From: Vibrio tarriae
Lineage (GTDB): Bacteria > Pseudomonadota > Gammaproteobacteria > Enterobacterales > Vibrionaceae
Assembly: GCF_002216685.1 (NCBI RefSeq)
Contig: NZ_CP022353.1
Coordinates: forward strand, 682,001-746,000
Reading direction: 5' to 3'
Length of the DNA: 64,000 nucleotides
Each line of letters opens with the position of its first letter. Position 1 is the stretch's first letter. Below are positions 30,896 to 38,947 of the stretch, piece after piece. The position numbers and the translations under genes are program-made. The notes under the pieces are model-generated. The model was not told where the DNA came from, ran no database searches, and worked only from the letters and a program-made list of their open reading frames with translations.

Positions 30896-32053
30896 ATGAA
30901 GAGTGGTGGAGTTGTTTCTGATGCAAGGACGGAGCTCAATACTCAGCGTCTAGCCAAGTACATCGGTGGTAAACATGCACTGGTCGCTCAAGGTGGTGGT
31001 CAGCGAGGCATTTTTACGGCTGGTGTATTGGATTCTTTTCTTTTGTCTAATTTTGACCCTTACCATGAGTTTTATGGTACCTCAGCCGGGGCTTTGAACT
31101 TATGTGCTTTTTTATCCCGCCAAACGGGGTTGAGCAAAACCTTCATTTTAGAGCTAACGACTCGTGCTGAGTTTTTCCATCTATTCAGTTACATCCGGCG
31201 TAAGCAATATATGAATATGCAGTGGGCGTTGGATCAGATTGGTGAATACCCTTATCGCTTAGATTTGGATATGGCACGTCAAGCCTTAGGTAACCGCAAG
31301 GCTTATGCAGCAGTCACCTCCGCTGATGACTTAAAAGATGCTTATTTTCCTATGCTAGGTGCAGATTGGCAGCAAGTGTTATTGGCGACCTGTGCGATTC
31401 CTGGCCTTTATCCTGAGCCTATAACTCTCGCTGGTAAGCAATATATTGATGGTGGTGTTTCAGCATCAATTCCGGTGCAAGAAGCATGGCGTAAAGAGGC
31501 TCGCTTTATCACAGTGATCCGCACCGAATTTACGCTTAAGGGCGAGGACATTTCACCACCATCAGCTAACGAACTACCAGTTTGGTTGCGTGAGCCGCTG
31601 AGCCATTTTCAACATCAATTGCAGCATAAGTGGTCAGGATGGCGTCAAGAATGGAATGAGTTCCTGCAACAGCAAAAGCTGCGAGCAAAGGAGCAAAAAA
31701 AAGAGCAGAAGCATCTGGATGCTCTTAATGGTGGACGTTGGTTGTTTGGAGCGGATGATATTTATCGGCTTAGTCATTTATTGGGTAGCAAGTTTGATGC
31801 AGGGCTGGCGGATTTATTAATGGTCCACTATCAAACTTATACTCTGACTTCTGAGTTTCTCGATGCGCATCATGACGATACTTTTATTGCGCAAATTATG
31901 CCAAGTGAGCCGCTACGCTCAAATTCACTGTTGAGCTCACCAGAGGCGCTTCAACATGACTATGAGTTGGGGCTTAAAGCAGGTTACCGCTTTTTAAAAT
32001 TATATAGAGAAGCTGAGGTTTTCCGTAAGGTATTGCCCAACAATCAGGTGTGA
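30896..32053 (+). CDS. yjjU: Patatin-like phospholipase, YjjU family
   Basis: The 385-aa protein has a patatin fold in its first two thirds: the oxyanion loop GGGQRGIFTAG, the nucleophile serine in GTSAG, and the catalytic aspartate in YIDGGVSASIPV. These form the Ser-Asp dyad of patatin lipid acyl hydrolases. The overall pattern, including GGGQRGIFTAGVLD, matches E. coli YjjU. The C-terminal third has a charged helical segment (QKLRAKEQKKEQK). No signal peptide is visible, so it acts in the cytoplasm or at the inner face of the membrane. The frame extends to GTG 30884, but ATG 30896 has GGTGG at suitable distance. Confidence 0.87.
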   Translation: MKSGGVVSDARTELNTQRLAKYIGGKHALVAQGGGQRGIFTAGVLDSFLLSNFDPYHEFYGTSAGALNLCAFLSRQTGLSKTFILELTTRAEFFHLFSYIRRKQYMNMQWALDQIGEYPYRLDLDMARQALGNRKAYAAVTSADDLKDAYFPMLGADWQQVLLATCAIPGLYPEPITLAGKQYIDGGVSASIPVQEAWRKEARFITVIRTEFTLKGEDISPPSANELPVWLREPLSHFQHQLQHKWSGWRQEWNEFLQQQKLRAKEQKKEQKHLDALNGGRWLFGADDIYRLSHLLGSKFDAGLADLLMVHYQTYTLTSEFLDAHHDDTFIAQIMPSEPLRSNSLLSSPEALQHDYELGLKAGYRFLKLYREAEVFRKVLPNNQV

Positions 32054-32094
32054 TTGAAAGAGAAGAAGGCGAGAAAGCCTTCTTCTCTTTCAAT
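32053..32094. terminator. Long shared hairpin between yjjU and pykA
   Basis: ATTGAAAGAGAAGAAGGC pairs perfectly with GCCTTCTTCTCTTTCAAT over 18 bp with a GAGAAA loop. It sits between two convergent genes and overlaps the immediate 3' ends, so it probably terminates both. Confidence 0.8.
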
Positions 32095-32096
32095 GA

Positions 32097-33542
32097 TTAA
32101 TACACAGGTAAGATTCGCATGCAGTTGGTGGAGCCTTCGACACCCATAATATCGCCTTGGGTAATGATGACGAGGTCACCTTCTTCGAGTAAGTTCCGCT
32201 CTTTTAGTGCATCTAACGCAGCAATAGCTGCTTCTAAGCCACTGGTTTGTTTGGTATCGAAGTAGAAAGGGATCACCCCGCGCAATAACGCGCAGCGATT
32301 GAGGGTTGCTTGGTTGGCGGACATGGCAAAAATCGGGAATACAGAGTTGAGCCTTGAGGTCATTAATGCGGTGCGTCCTGATTCGGTGAGCGTGACCATG
32401 GCTTTGACGCCTCCTAAGTGGTTTGCTGCATAGATTGTCGACATCGCGATCGCTTCTTCTTCCGTGTGGAACACGCTTTTGATGCGATAGTTTTGCTCAT
32501 TCGATTCAATCATCTTTTCAGCGCCAATGCAGACTTCAGCCATCGCTTTAACAGTTTCAACCGGATATTTACCCGCAGCCGTTTCTCCGGACAGCATCAC
32601 TGCGTCAGTTCCATCGAGCACCGCATTGGCTACATCCATGACTTCGGCACGGGTTGGCATTGGGTTACTGATCATCGACTCCATCATTTGCGTTGCGGTA
32701 ATCACCACTCGGTTGAGTTTTTTCGCGCGTGAAATCAGTTTTTTCTGTACGGCGATAAGCTCTGGGTCACCGATTTCCACCCCGAGATCTCCCCGTGCGA
32801 CCATGATGACATCCGAGGCGCGGACAATATCATCAATGTTTTCATCACAAGAGACGGTTTCTGCGCGTTCAACTTTTGCCACCATACGTGCGTGAAGCCC
32901 AGCTTCTTGGGCAAGGCGACGTGCGAACTTCATGTCTTCACCATTGCGTGGGAAAGAGACAGCGAGGTACTCAACTTGAATTTCAGCCGCAAGCCGAATG
33001 TCATTTTTGTCTTTCTCTGTCAAAGCATCTGCCGACAAACCGCCGCCTTTTTTGTTAATCCCTTTATTATTGGAAAGGGGGCCACCAACCAAAACTTTGG
33101 TGTGGATTTTATTGCCTTCAACGCAGATAACTTGCAACTGCACACGGCCATCATCAAGCAGCAAAATATCGTCGTTACAGACATCCTGCGGTAGCTTTTT
33201 GTAATCAATCCCAACGCTTTCTTGTGAGCCTTCTCCTTTGGCTAACTCCGCATCGAGAATAAATGGCGCTCCTTCTGCTAAGATGATTTTTCCTTCTTTA
33301 AAGGTCGACACACGAATTTTGGGACCTTGTAAATCTCCGAGCAGGGCAACATGGCGGCCTAATTTAGCCGCAATCTCACGTACTTTTTGGGCTCTGTTTT
33401 TATGATCTTCTGGTGTGCCGTGTGAGAAATTCATTCTCACGACATTGGCACCTGCACGAATGATGGCCTCTAATATTTCGGGGCTTTCTGTGGAAGGACC
33501 TAAGGTGGTGACGATTTTTGTTCTACGTAAAGTTGAGCTCAT
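32097..33542 (-). CDS. pykA: Pyruvate kinase, PykA type
   Basis: This 481-aa enzyme converts PEP and ADP to pyruvate and ATP. It has [11 protein letters not shown] at the N-terminus, [13 protein letters not shown], the active-site signature in [17 protein letters not shown] form ([18 protein letters not shown]), and ATQMMESM. The N-terminal [11 protein letters not shown], the [20 protein letters not shown] stretch and the length are those of E. coli PykA (AMP-activated) rather than PykF, which is about ten residues shorter. It is the only pyruvate kinase in this window; it lies beside the Mlc gene, with a 310-bp divergent region. Confidence 0.95.
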   Translation of the reverse strand: MSSTLRRTKIVTTLGPSTESPEILEAIIRAGANVVRMNFSHGTPEDHKNRAQKVREIAAKLGRHVALLGDLQGPKIRVSTFKEGKIILAEGAPFILDAELAKGEGSQESVGIDYKKLPQDVCNDDILLLDDGRVQLQVICVEGNKIHTKVLVGGPLSNNKGINKKGGGLSADALTEKDKNDIRLAAEIQVEYLAVSFPRNGEDMKFARRLAQEAGLHARMVAKVERAETVSCDENIDDIVRASDVIMVARGDLGVEIGDPELIAVQKKLISRAKKLNRVVITATQMMESMISNPMPTRAEVMDVANAVLDGTDAVMLSGETAAGKYPVETVKAMAEVCIGAEKMIESNEQNYRIKSVFHTEEEAIAMSTIYAANHLGGVKAMVTLTESGRTALMTSRLNSVFPIFAMSANQATLNRCALLRGVIPFYFDTKQTSGLEAAIAALDALKERNLLEEGDLVIITQGDIMGVEGSTNCMRILPVY

Positions 33543-33852
33543 ATCAAGGTTCCTTAGATGTGAAGGTATTAGCGAAGCTTATACTCAGTATAGTGACTCA
33601 GAAAAAGTTAGATCGTTTTTGCTGTGAAGTAAGTGCTTGCACTTAGGTGTTACTCTGATGATGACTTTGGGTTTGCTCTGTTTTGGTATACAGTGCGAAT
33701 CTGTGAAATAGGGAAATAAAGCCTAATAATTGGATATAAAACACAAACTTCTAGGGATATGCGTGATATTTGTCACGCCTATCTGACAAAGAACTTCACA
33801 ATTACTTCGCAAAGTAAAAAAATTGGTCTGTTGTTGAATTCCGGAGTGTCGC
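33543..33852. promoter_or_regulatory. Divergent pykA/mlc regulatory region
   Basis: The 310-bp gap carries promoters for both genes. The clearest signal is a perfect palindrome at 33761-33778, listed separately. I do not see a good Cra site for pykA. No ORF is plausible here. Confidence 0.5.
33761..33778. promoter_or_regulatory. CRP-like palindrome upstream of mlc
   Basis: GCGTGATATTTGTCACGC is an inverted repeat with half-sites GCGTGA and TCACGC around six bases. That matches the CRP layout TGTGA-N6-TCACA except for the outer base on each side. It lies 75 bases before the mlc start; E. coli mlc is also CRP-controlled. Confidence 0.55.
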
Positions 33853-35070
33853 ATGTACATGGCTCAACCCGGTCATATTGATCACATTAAGCAGATCAAT
33901 GCTGGCCGCGTATATAAACTCATAGACCAAAAAGGGCCAATCTCTCGGATCGACTTGTCGAAAGAGAGTGAGCTTGCGCCAGCCAGTATTACCAAAATTA
34001 CCCGTGAATTGATTGATGCCCACTTAATTCATGAAACGACGGTTCAAGAGGCTATCAGTCGCGGTCGTCCTGCTGTTGGCCTTCAGACCAATAATCTTGG
34101 GTGGCAGTTTTTGTCGATGCGGCTTGGTCGCGGTTATCTCACTATAGCTCTCCACGAATTAGGTGGAGATGTATTGATTGATACCAAAATTGATATTCAC
34201 GAGATCGATCAAGATGATGTATTAGCCCGCTTATTGTTTGAAATTGAAGAATTTTTTCAAACCTATGCCGCGCAGTTAGATCGCGTAACCAGTATTGCCA
34301 TTACTTTGCCGGGATTAGTCAATTCTGAGCAAGGTATTGTGCTGCAAATGCCGCACTACAATGTCAAAAATTTAGCTCTGGGGCCTGAAATTTACAAAGC
34401 TACCGGATTGCCTGTGTTTGTTGCGAACGACACGCGGGCTTGGGCTTTAGCGGAGAAGTTGTTTGGTCATTCACAAGATGTCGATAATTCCGTTTTGATC
34501 TCCATTCACCATGGATTGGGGGCTGGTATTGTGCTCGACGGTCGCGTATTGCAAGGTCGACATGGCAACATTGGTGAACTAGGGCATATTCAAATCGATC
34601 CGAAGGGCAAACGTTGCCACTGTGGCAACTACGGCTGTTTAGAGACGGTGGCCTCTTCACAAGCGATTCGTGATCAGGTTTCGGCGCGTATTCAGGCAGG
34701 AGAGCCCAGTTGCCTCGCGATGATTGAAGATATTTCGATAGAAGATATTTGTGCTGCTGCCGCTGATGGAGATCCACTCGCTGTGGATGTTATTCAGCAG
34801 TTGGGTCGCTATTTAGGGGCGGCAATCGCGATTGTGATTAACTTATTCAACCCGGAAAAGATCTTAATTGGCGGTGTGATTAATCAAGCGAAATCAATTC
34901 TTTATCCCTCGATTGAACAGTGTATTCGTGAACAGAGTTTGCCTGTCTATCATCAAGACCTGAAGTTGGTGGAGTCGCGCTTTTATAAACAAGCGACTAT
35001 GCCTGGTGCTGCTTTGATCAAGCAGGCGCTCTATGATGGTCTACTCTTAATGAAAGTGGTCGAAGGATAA
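33853..35070 (+). CDS. mlc: ROK-family transcriptional repressor Mlc
   Basis: The 405-aa protein has an N-terminal winged helix-turn-helix (about residues 15-80, with SRIDLSKESELAPASITK) and a ROK sugar-kinase-like body. The zinc site GHIQIDPKGKRCHCGNYGC is present. The start PGHIDHIKQINAGRVYKLID follows E. coli Mlc (PGHIDQIKQTNAGAVYRLID) closely, which separates it from NagC. In E. coli Mlc represses ptsG, ptsHI and manXYZ, and is inactivated by binding unphosphorylated PtsG at the membrane. ptsG is 7.4 kb away here. The ATG is at 33853 with CGGAGTG upstream; an ATG two codons later is also possible. Confidence 0.92.
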   Translation: MYMAQPGHIDHIKQINAGRVYKLIDQKGPISRIDLSKESELAPASITKITRELIDAHLIHETTVQEAISRGRPAVGLQTNNLGWQFLSMRLGRGYLTIALHELGGDVLIDTKIDIHEIDQDDVLARLLFEIEEFFQTYAAQLDRVTSIAITLPGLVNSEQGIVLQMPHYNVKNLALGPEIYKATGLPVFVANDTRAWALAEKLFGHSQDVDNSVLISIHHGLGAGIVLDGRVLQGRHGNIGELGHIQIDPKGKRCHCGNYGCLETVASSQAIRDQVSARIQAGEPSCLAMIEDISIEDICAAAADGDPLAVDVIQQLGRYLGAAIAIVINLFNPEKILIGGVINQAKSILYPSIEQCIREQSLPVYHQDLKLVESRFYKQATMPGAALIKQALYDGLLLMKVVEG

Positions 35071-35175
35071 TCGGCCATTTCCCATACAAGAAGTAAGAAT
35101 TTCAGCCTTGCTTACATTTACATTTATACCTAGGGGCTATACTGTTACCAAGGTATTCATTTAACGGAATTTCGT

Positions 35176-36123
35176 ATGTCAGGTGTTTTGAACACGGTAG
35201 ACCAGCGTACCAATCTGGTCGGCGAAAACCGATTGGAGCTGTTACTGTTTAGCCTCAATAGTCGGCAAATTTTTGCGATAAACGTATTTAAAGTGAAAGA
35301 GGTGATCAAAGTCCCTCTGCTGACTAAAATGCCGGGCTCACATCCGCATATTACGGGTGTGGCTTCATTACGCGGTGAACCTGTGCCTGTTATTGATTTA
35401 CGATCTGCTATCGGTTTTCCTCCCCGTCGAGCCCAAGATACAGAACAAAATCTGATCATTACTGAATATAACCGTACGATACAGGGCTTTTTGGTGGGGC
35501 AAGTGCGCAACATCATCAATACTGCATGGACAGAAATTCAACCGCCCCCTAAGTCTGCTGGAAGAGCTAACTACTTAACCGCAATTACCCATGTAAAAGA
35601 GCAAGGTAGTCACTCTCAGATAGTTGAAATCATTGATGTTGAAAAAGTGCTGGCTGAAATCGTCCATTACGATGTTTCTATTTCAGAAGAAGTGCTGGAT
35701 CATGTATTGCTCAATGACATGACTGGGCGCTCCGTATTGATTGTTGATGACTCCTCAACAGCCAGAAATCAGGTCAAAGATACGCTTTCTCAACTCGGTT
35801 TGAACATTATTGAATGCCGTGATGGGTTGGAAGCACTGAACCTCCTAAAGTCTTGGTGTGACCAAGGTAAGAATATCTATAAAGAACTCCTCATGATGAT
35901 TACGGATGCCGAAATGCCAGAGATGGATGGCTATAAGCTAACTCATGAAATTCGTAATGATCCGCGTATGAAAGATCTTTATATCACACTGAATACCTCA
36001 CTCAGTGGCAGCTTTAATGAAGCCATGGTGCAAAAGGTAGGCTGTAACCGATTTATTTCCAAATTCCAACCTGACTTGTTAGTGCAAGTCGCTCAGGAAA
36101 GATTAAGGGAAGTCCTCTCCTGA
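35176..36123 (+). CDS. cheV: Chemotaxis protein CheV
   Basis: CheV (315 aa) fuses a CheW-like domain (about residues 15-165; GVASLRGEPVPVIDL) to a receiver domain (about 185-310). The CheW part couples receptors to CheA; the receiver, when phosphorylated, tunes adaptation. The receiver has the acid pocket VDDSS, the phospho-acceptor in MITDAEMPEMDG, the Thr/Ser switch in LNTSLSG and the lysine in ISKF, so it should be phosphorylatable. No other chemotaxis gene is adjacent. Vibrios have several CheV paralogues; I do not assign a number. It starts at ATG 35176 and has its own terminator. Confidence 0.93.
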   Translation: MSGVLNTVDQRTNLVGENRLELLLFSLNSRQIFAINVFKVKEVIKVPLLTKMPGSHPHITGVASLRGEPVPVIDLRSAIGFPPRRAQDTEQNLIITEYNRTIQGFLVGQVRNIINTAWTEIQPPPKSAGRANYLTAITHVKEQGSHSQIVEIIDVEKVLAEIVHYDVSISEEVLDHVLLNDMTGRSVLIVDDSSTARNQVKDTLSQLGLNIIECRDGLEALNLLKSWCDQGKNIYKELLMMITDAEMPEMDGYKLTHEIRNDPRMKDLYITLNTSLSGSFNEAMVQKVGCNRFISKFQPDLLVQVAQERLREVLS

Positions 36124-36157
36124 GCTTTGTTGATTGTTCGAGCAGTATTAAATACAC

Positions 36158-36184
36158 AAGGCACTCATTGAGTGCCTTTTCTTA
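36158..36184 (+). terminator. cheV terminator
   Basis: AAGGCACTCATTGAGTGCCTTTTCTT, a compact hairpin with T-run 34 bases after the cheV stop. It may also serve the convergent gene. Confidence 0.9.
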
Positions 36185-36475
36185 TTATGAGTTCAGTGAT
36201 GTATAAAACTGAATATTCGGTTCATCAACTAATAAACCATCTAGTGCGGCAATGAATTGTTGAAAGTGTTGACTGTGGCAATGGCTATCAAATGACGCCT
36301 GATCAGCAAACTGTTCATGGAATTGGAACACTCCCGAAGTGGCTTGTTGTTCAAACAGTTCATAACGGACACAACCTGGTTCTTGGCGGGTAGGGTCGAG
36401 CATGGCTTGTGCCAACTGGCGAACAGTTGGTATATGGTCCGGCTTAGCGTGCAATGTTGCGGTTAAATGGATCAA
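36185..36475 (-). CDS. ABM-domain (YgiN-like) putative monooxygenase
   Basis: The 96-aa protein has the antibiotic biosynthesis monooxygenase (ABM) fold pattern: VRQLAQAMLDPTRQEPGC, then RYELFEQQATSGVFQFHEQF and a C-terminal helix. Relatives include quinol monooxygenase YgiN and several small dimeric proteins acting on quinones or unknown substrates. The start is a TTG at 36475 with GAGGA seven bases upstream; no better ATG exists. It follows the glyoxalase-like gene by 20 bp on the same strand, so the two form an operon, perhaps for handling reactive carbonyls or quinones. That role is inference. Confidence 0.75.
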   Translation of the reverse strand: MIHLTATLHAKPDHIPTVRQLAQAMLDPTRQEPGCVRYELFEQQATSGVFQFHEQFADQASFDSHCHSQHFQQFIAALDGLLVDEPNIQFYTSLNS

Positions 36476-36495
36476 GGTGATTTCCTCTGTTTTTG

Positions 36496-36891
36496 TTATA
36501 GATAGCGTCCCTGACGTTGCAAAAACTCAATTTTGTAACCGTCGGGATCCGTAAGAAAGAAGAAGGTCGCTAAATGTTGTCCCTTGTGATCCAGAGCTTT
36601 GATATCACTAGGTTCTAGGCCTTTTTCAATCAATTTTCTATGGCAGGCATCGATATCTGATACGCTGACGGCAATGTGTCCGTATGCGTTACCAAGCAGA
36701 TAAGGTTGCGTTTGATTGTGATTAAACGTCAGTTCCAGCTCGACTTCTGTCTCTTGGTTGCCAAGGTAAGTCAGGGTGAAAGTATCAAAAACATATTGCG
36801 CGCGGACATCCAGCGCTAGTGCTAGCTGATAAAAGTCGATAGAGCGCGCCAGATCGCTAACACGCAGCATAGTGTGGATCAGTTTAGTCAT
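36496..36891 (-). CDS. Glyoxalase I-like VOC-family protein
   Basis: The 131-aa protein has the two beta-alpha-beta-beta-beta modules of the VOC fold and closely follows glyoxalase I: IHTMLRVSDLARSIDFY at the N-terminus, YGHIAVSV in the middle and FLTDPDGYKIEF near the end. All four metal ligands of GloA are visible: His6, a Glu in VELELTF, His in YGHIAV and Glu in YKIEFL. It could therefore convert the methylglyoxal-glutathione hemithioacetal to lactoylglutathione. It differs from the standard gloA by a shorter C-terminus and is probably a paralogue. GGAGG lies close to the ATG. Confidence 0.8.
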   Translation of the reverse strand: MTKLIHTMLRVSDLARSIDFYQLALALDVRAQYVFDTFTLTYLGNQETEVELELTFNHNQTQPYLLGNAYGHIAVSVSDIDACHRKLIEKGLEPSDIKALDHKGQHLATFFFLTDPDGYKIEFLQRQGRYL

Positions 36892-36998
36892 ATATCCTCC
36901 AACGAATTGGGGTAAAGACTAATCATCTTGCCATGTGGGTTGGTAGTACTTGAGTACGACAACCCTTGTTTATGCAAGGATATATGATGATTATTGCG

Positions 36999-37316
36999 CT
37001 AGGCGATCGGTGATTGACGCGCTAGTAATTGGCTACGGACGTGGGTCATCACATCCTTGGGATCACGAAGATAGATCAAACAGGCGCAACGCAAGAGTGA
37101 AGCGAAATTAGTGATATCCCCAGTGTATTCAAGTGCTTCACGGTAGATAAGACCAATAAAGCGGGGGAGAGACATGGCCTGCGCTTGTGCGATTTCTTCG
37201 AGTATTTGCCAGAAGCTGGTTTCCAGCTTCACACTGGTTGCATGTCCATCAATACGTACTGAACGAGTAATAAACTGATAGTTTTCTTTAGGCTGATTGG
37301 CAAAAATTTCACACAT
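36999..37316 (-). CDS. Ribbon-helix-helix domain protein
   Basis: The 105-aa protein has an RHH_4-type core: a strand ITRSVRIDGHATSVKLET, then two helices (FWQILEEIAQAQAMSLPRFIG and a second helix). RHH_4 proteins are putative DNA-binding or antitoxin-like proteins found alone. The remaining C-terminal part contains two cysteines (LLRCACLIYL). No toxin gene lies nearby, so a toxin-antitoxin role is not supported. The ribosome-binding site is weak. Target and function are unknown. Confidence 0.7.
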   Translation of the reverse strand: MCEIFANQPKENYQFITRSVRIDGHATSVKLETSFWQILEEIAQAQAMSLPRFIGLIYREALEYTGDITNFASLLRCACLIYLRDPKDVMTHVRSQLLARQSPIA

Positions 37317-37391
37317 ACTTTGCTTTAAGGTAGGTTGGAGACTAAAGAATCTTGGGGATTTTTAGCGGCTGAGTCAACCCACTCGGCTAAT

Positions 37392-37416
37392 TTGTGGCAG
37401 AGTATCGCTGCCACAA
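37392..37416. repeat. Perfect inverted repeat (9-bp stem)
   Basis: TTGTGGCAG and CTGCCACAA flank a seven-base loop in the 136-bp gap downstream of the disrupted gene at 37453-37810. There is no T-run on either strand; it may be a 3' hairpin or a dyad operator. Confidence 0.5.
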
Positions 37417-37452
37417 GTGAGCTTTACGAATAATAGACTTTGATTGATGAGG

Positions 37453-37810
37453 CTACAATACGGCTAGCAAAATGCCGCCTACGGTTGCCGCAGCGGAAAG
37501 ATATTGCCCCGCCGAGTAGGAGGTATCCTCAACTTCTTTCGTTTTTTTCTGGGTGATCCATTCCCAAAGCACCATAAGTAAAGGCTTCCACCTTGTCACC
37601 TACGGTTTTATCTTTGCTTTCTAGCGCTTTACCTTCTTTTTCAATTTCCTGTAAAGCGGCAAGCAGCGCTTTGCCTTCTTCAGACAAGGTGACTTTATTC
37701 TGCTCCACTTTGAGGGGAGCAGGAGCCATATTTGGCTTAGTAGGTGTCTGAGATTTAAGCGTATTGTTGGATGGCAACGTTTGCACTGATCCTGCGCCTA
37801 TTGGGTTCAT
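37453..37810 (-). pseudogene. Hypothetical protein gene with a one-base frame break
   Basis: From ATG 37810 (AGGAGAG upstream) the frame gives 93 aa that end soon after GALGMDHPEKNERS. Seven T residues at 37542-37548 (seven A on the coding strand) mark the break. With six, the protein continues as EKTKEVEDTSYSAGQYLSAA and ends in a hydrophobic tail GGILLAVL at 37453, for 118 aa. That tail is a sensible membrane-like segment, whereas the short form stops abruptly. I do not recognise a family with known function. The N-terminal half is Pro/Thr/Asn-rich and the middle (EEGKALLAALQEIEKEGKAL) is a charged helix. Confidence 0.7.
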
Positions 37811-37949
37811 ACATCTCTCCTAAGTCATCACTCTGAAACTATATCGACCACAAACTAAAAAACTTGCGTAATTTTTACACTTTGTGTGCGAAAAACAGGC
37901 AAGCAAATGCTGTGCCTATTTTGAGTGTTTAATGGCTAAGAAGAGATGT

Positions 37950-38870
37950 TTATTCGCAAACGAGATCTGTGTTGCGATTTTTCAATGCGTTAATCGCTTC
38001 TGCTTGATGCGCTTTTTGCACATAACGTACAGGTGGCGTGAGTACTTGCAGTTGATAATCATCACTTTGTGGCGAAATTTCACCGACAGGAGTGATGATG
38101 ACAACTTTGAGATTTGGGTTGCGACGCAAAATCGATGCCGCCGTGCCTAAACCCTGCTGAGTATGGAACATGCCGGCGATGTGTAGAACTTTGCGTTTAG
38201 GATTTACCGCAAGATAGCGCACAATGCTTTCCGCCATGGTCTCATCCCAAGTGACTTGCGCCGCATATTGGTTCTCATTTTGTGCTGGATTGCCATGGTG
38301 CATTGAAGCCATAAAGGTGCTCTTGTATGGCGAATCTTGAATGTTAACTTCGGTTGCGATCCATTGGCGTTGTTCAGGGCTTAAACGGTCAAGATAATCA
38401 ATCCCTACTCGGCCAATACAACGCACGATAGGTTTTGGGGCATTGGCAGCAATAACGGGTAATTGTTGGCTTTTCGCAAACTCGACCAAAGGGCGGTAAT
38501 CACTTTCGTAATTAGGCCAAGCATTCGCCTTTTGGATCAGATACTGCTCACCAATTTTCCCACTGAGATAGTCATCCATCAAGGGCTGTGCATCACGGGT
38601 AAACTGTTCCATCGACAGTGCCATCGGATGGCCATTTTCCGTCATCTGCTTAAGCAAATCAGCCTGGAAACGGTGGATACCTGCGTGGGTATGCCATTCA
38701 CCGACCAGGATCACGTCAGCGTTTTCGATTTCAGCAGGCAATCTCTGTAGGCTGATCCGCTCACCAGTTGGCGTCGCCAATTGATAGTCATAAAAGGTAC
38801 TAACTTGCGTTGGAGTGGCTGAGCAGCCGAGTAAGCTAAAAGAAAGGAAAAGTGCCGCAATAGTGCGCAT
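37950..38870 (-). CDS. chaN: ChaN-family lipoprotein, putative iron/haem-linked
   Basis: A 306-aa lipoprotein with signal peptide and lipobox LLGC (acylated Cys near residue 16). The ChaN/PhuW-type domain has GEWHTHAGIHRFQ, ALSMEQFTRD and LHIAGMFHTQQG with conserved histidines. Campylobacter ChaN binds two haem groups and is iron-regulated. A longer frame starts at 38927, but ATG 38870 with GGAGG eight bases upstream gives a proper signal peptide. A Fur-box-like sequence lies 57-75 bases upstream of this start. The function in haem or iron use is inferred from the family and this site. Confidence 0.85.
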   Translation of the reverse strand: MRTIAALFLSFSLLGCSATPTQVSTFYDYQLATPTGERISLQRLPAEIENADVILVGEWHTHAGIHRFQADLLKQMTENGHPMALSMEQFTRDAQPLMDDYLSGKIGEQYLIQKANAWPNYESDYRPLVEFAKSQQLPVIAANAPKPIVRCIGRVGIDYLDRLSPEQRQWIATEVNIQDSPYKSTFMASMHHGNPAQNENQYAAQVTWDETMAESIVRYLAVNPKRKVLHIAGMFHTQQGLGTAASILRRNPNLKVVIITPVGEISPQSDDYQLQVLTPPVRYVQKAHQAEAINALKNRNTDLVCE

Positions 38871-38926
38871 AAGAAAGGCCTCCATAAAAATTGCGCTCAT
38901 GGTAATGGAGGCGACTGACTTATGCA

Positions 38927-38945
38927 ATCAATGAGAATCGTTATC
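38927..38945 (-). promoter_or_regulatory. Fur box upstream of chaN
   Basis: ATCAATGAGAATCGTTATC matches the 19-bp Fur consensus at about 14 of 19 positions, with both inner half-sites kept. It lies between rlmA and chaN, upstream of the chaN start. Confidence 0.65.
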
Positions 38946-38947
38946 AG

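Noticed and set aside
36999..37316. RHH protein as antitoxin of a toxin-antitoxin pair
   Set aside because: No toxin-sized ORF adjoins it on the same strand; the RHH_4 group is usually solitary.
37884..38150. 88-codon plus-strand ORF
   Set aside because: It overlaps the end of chaN in antisense and has no family signature.
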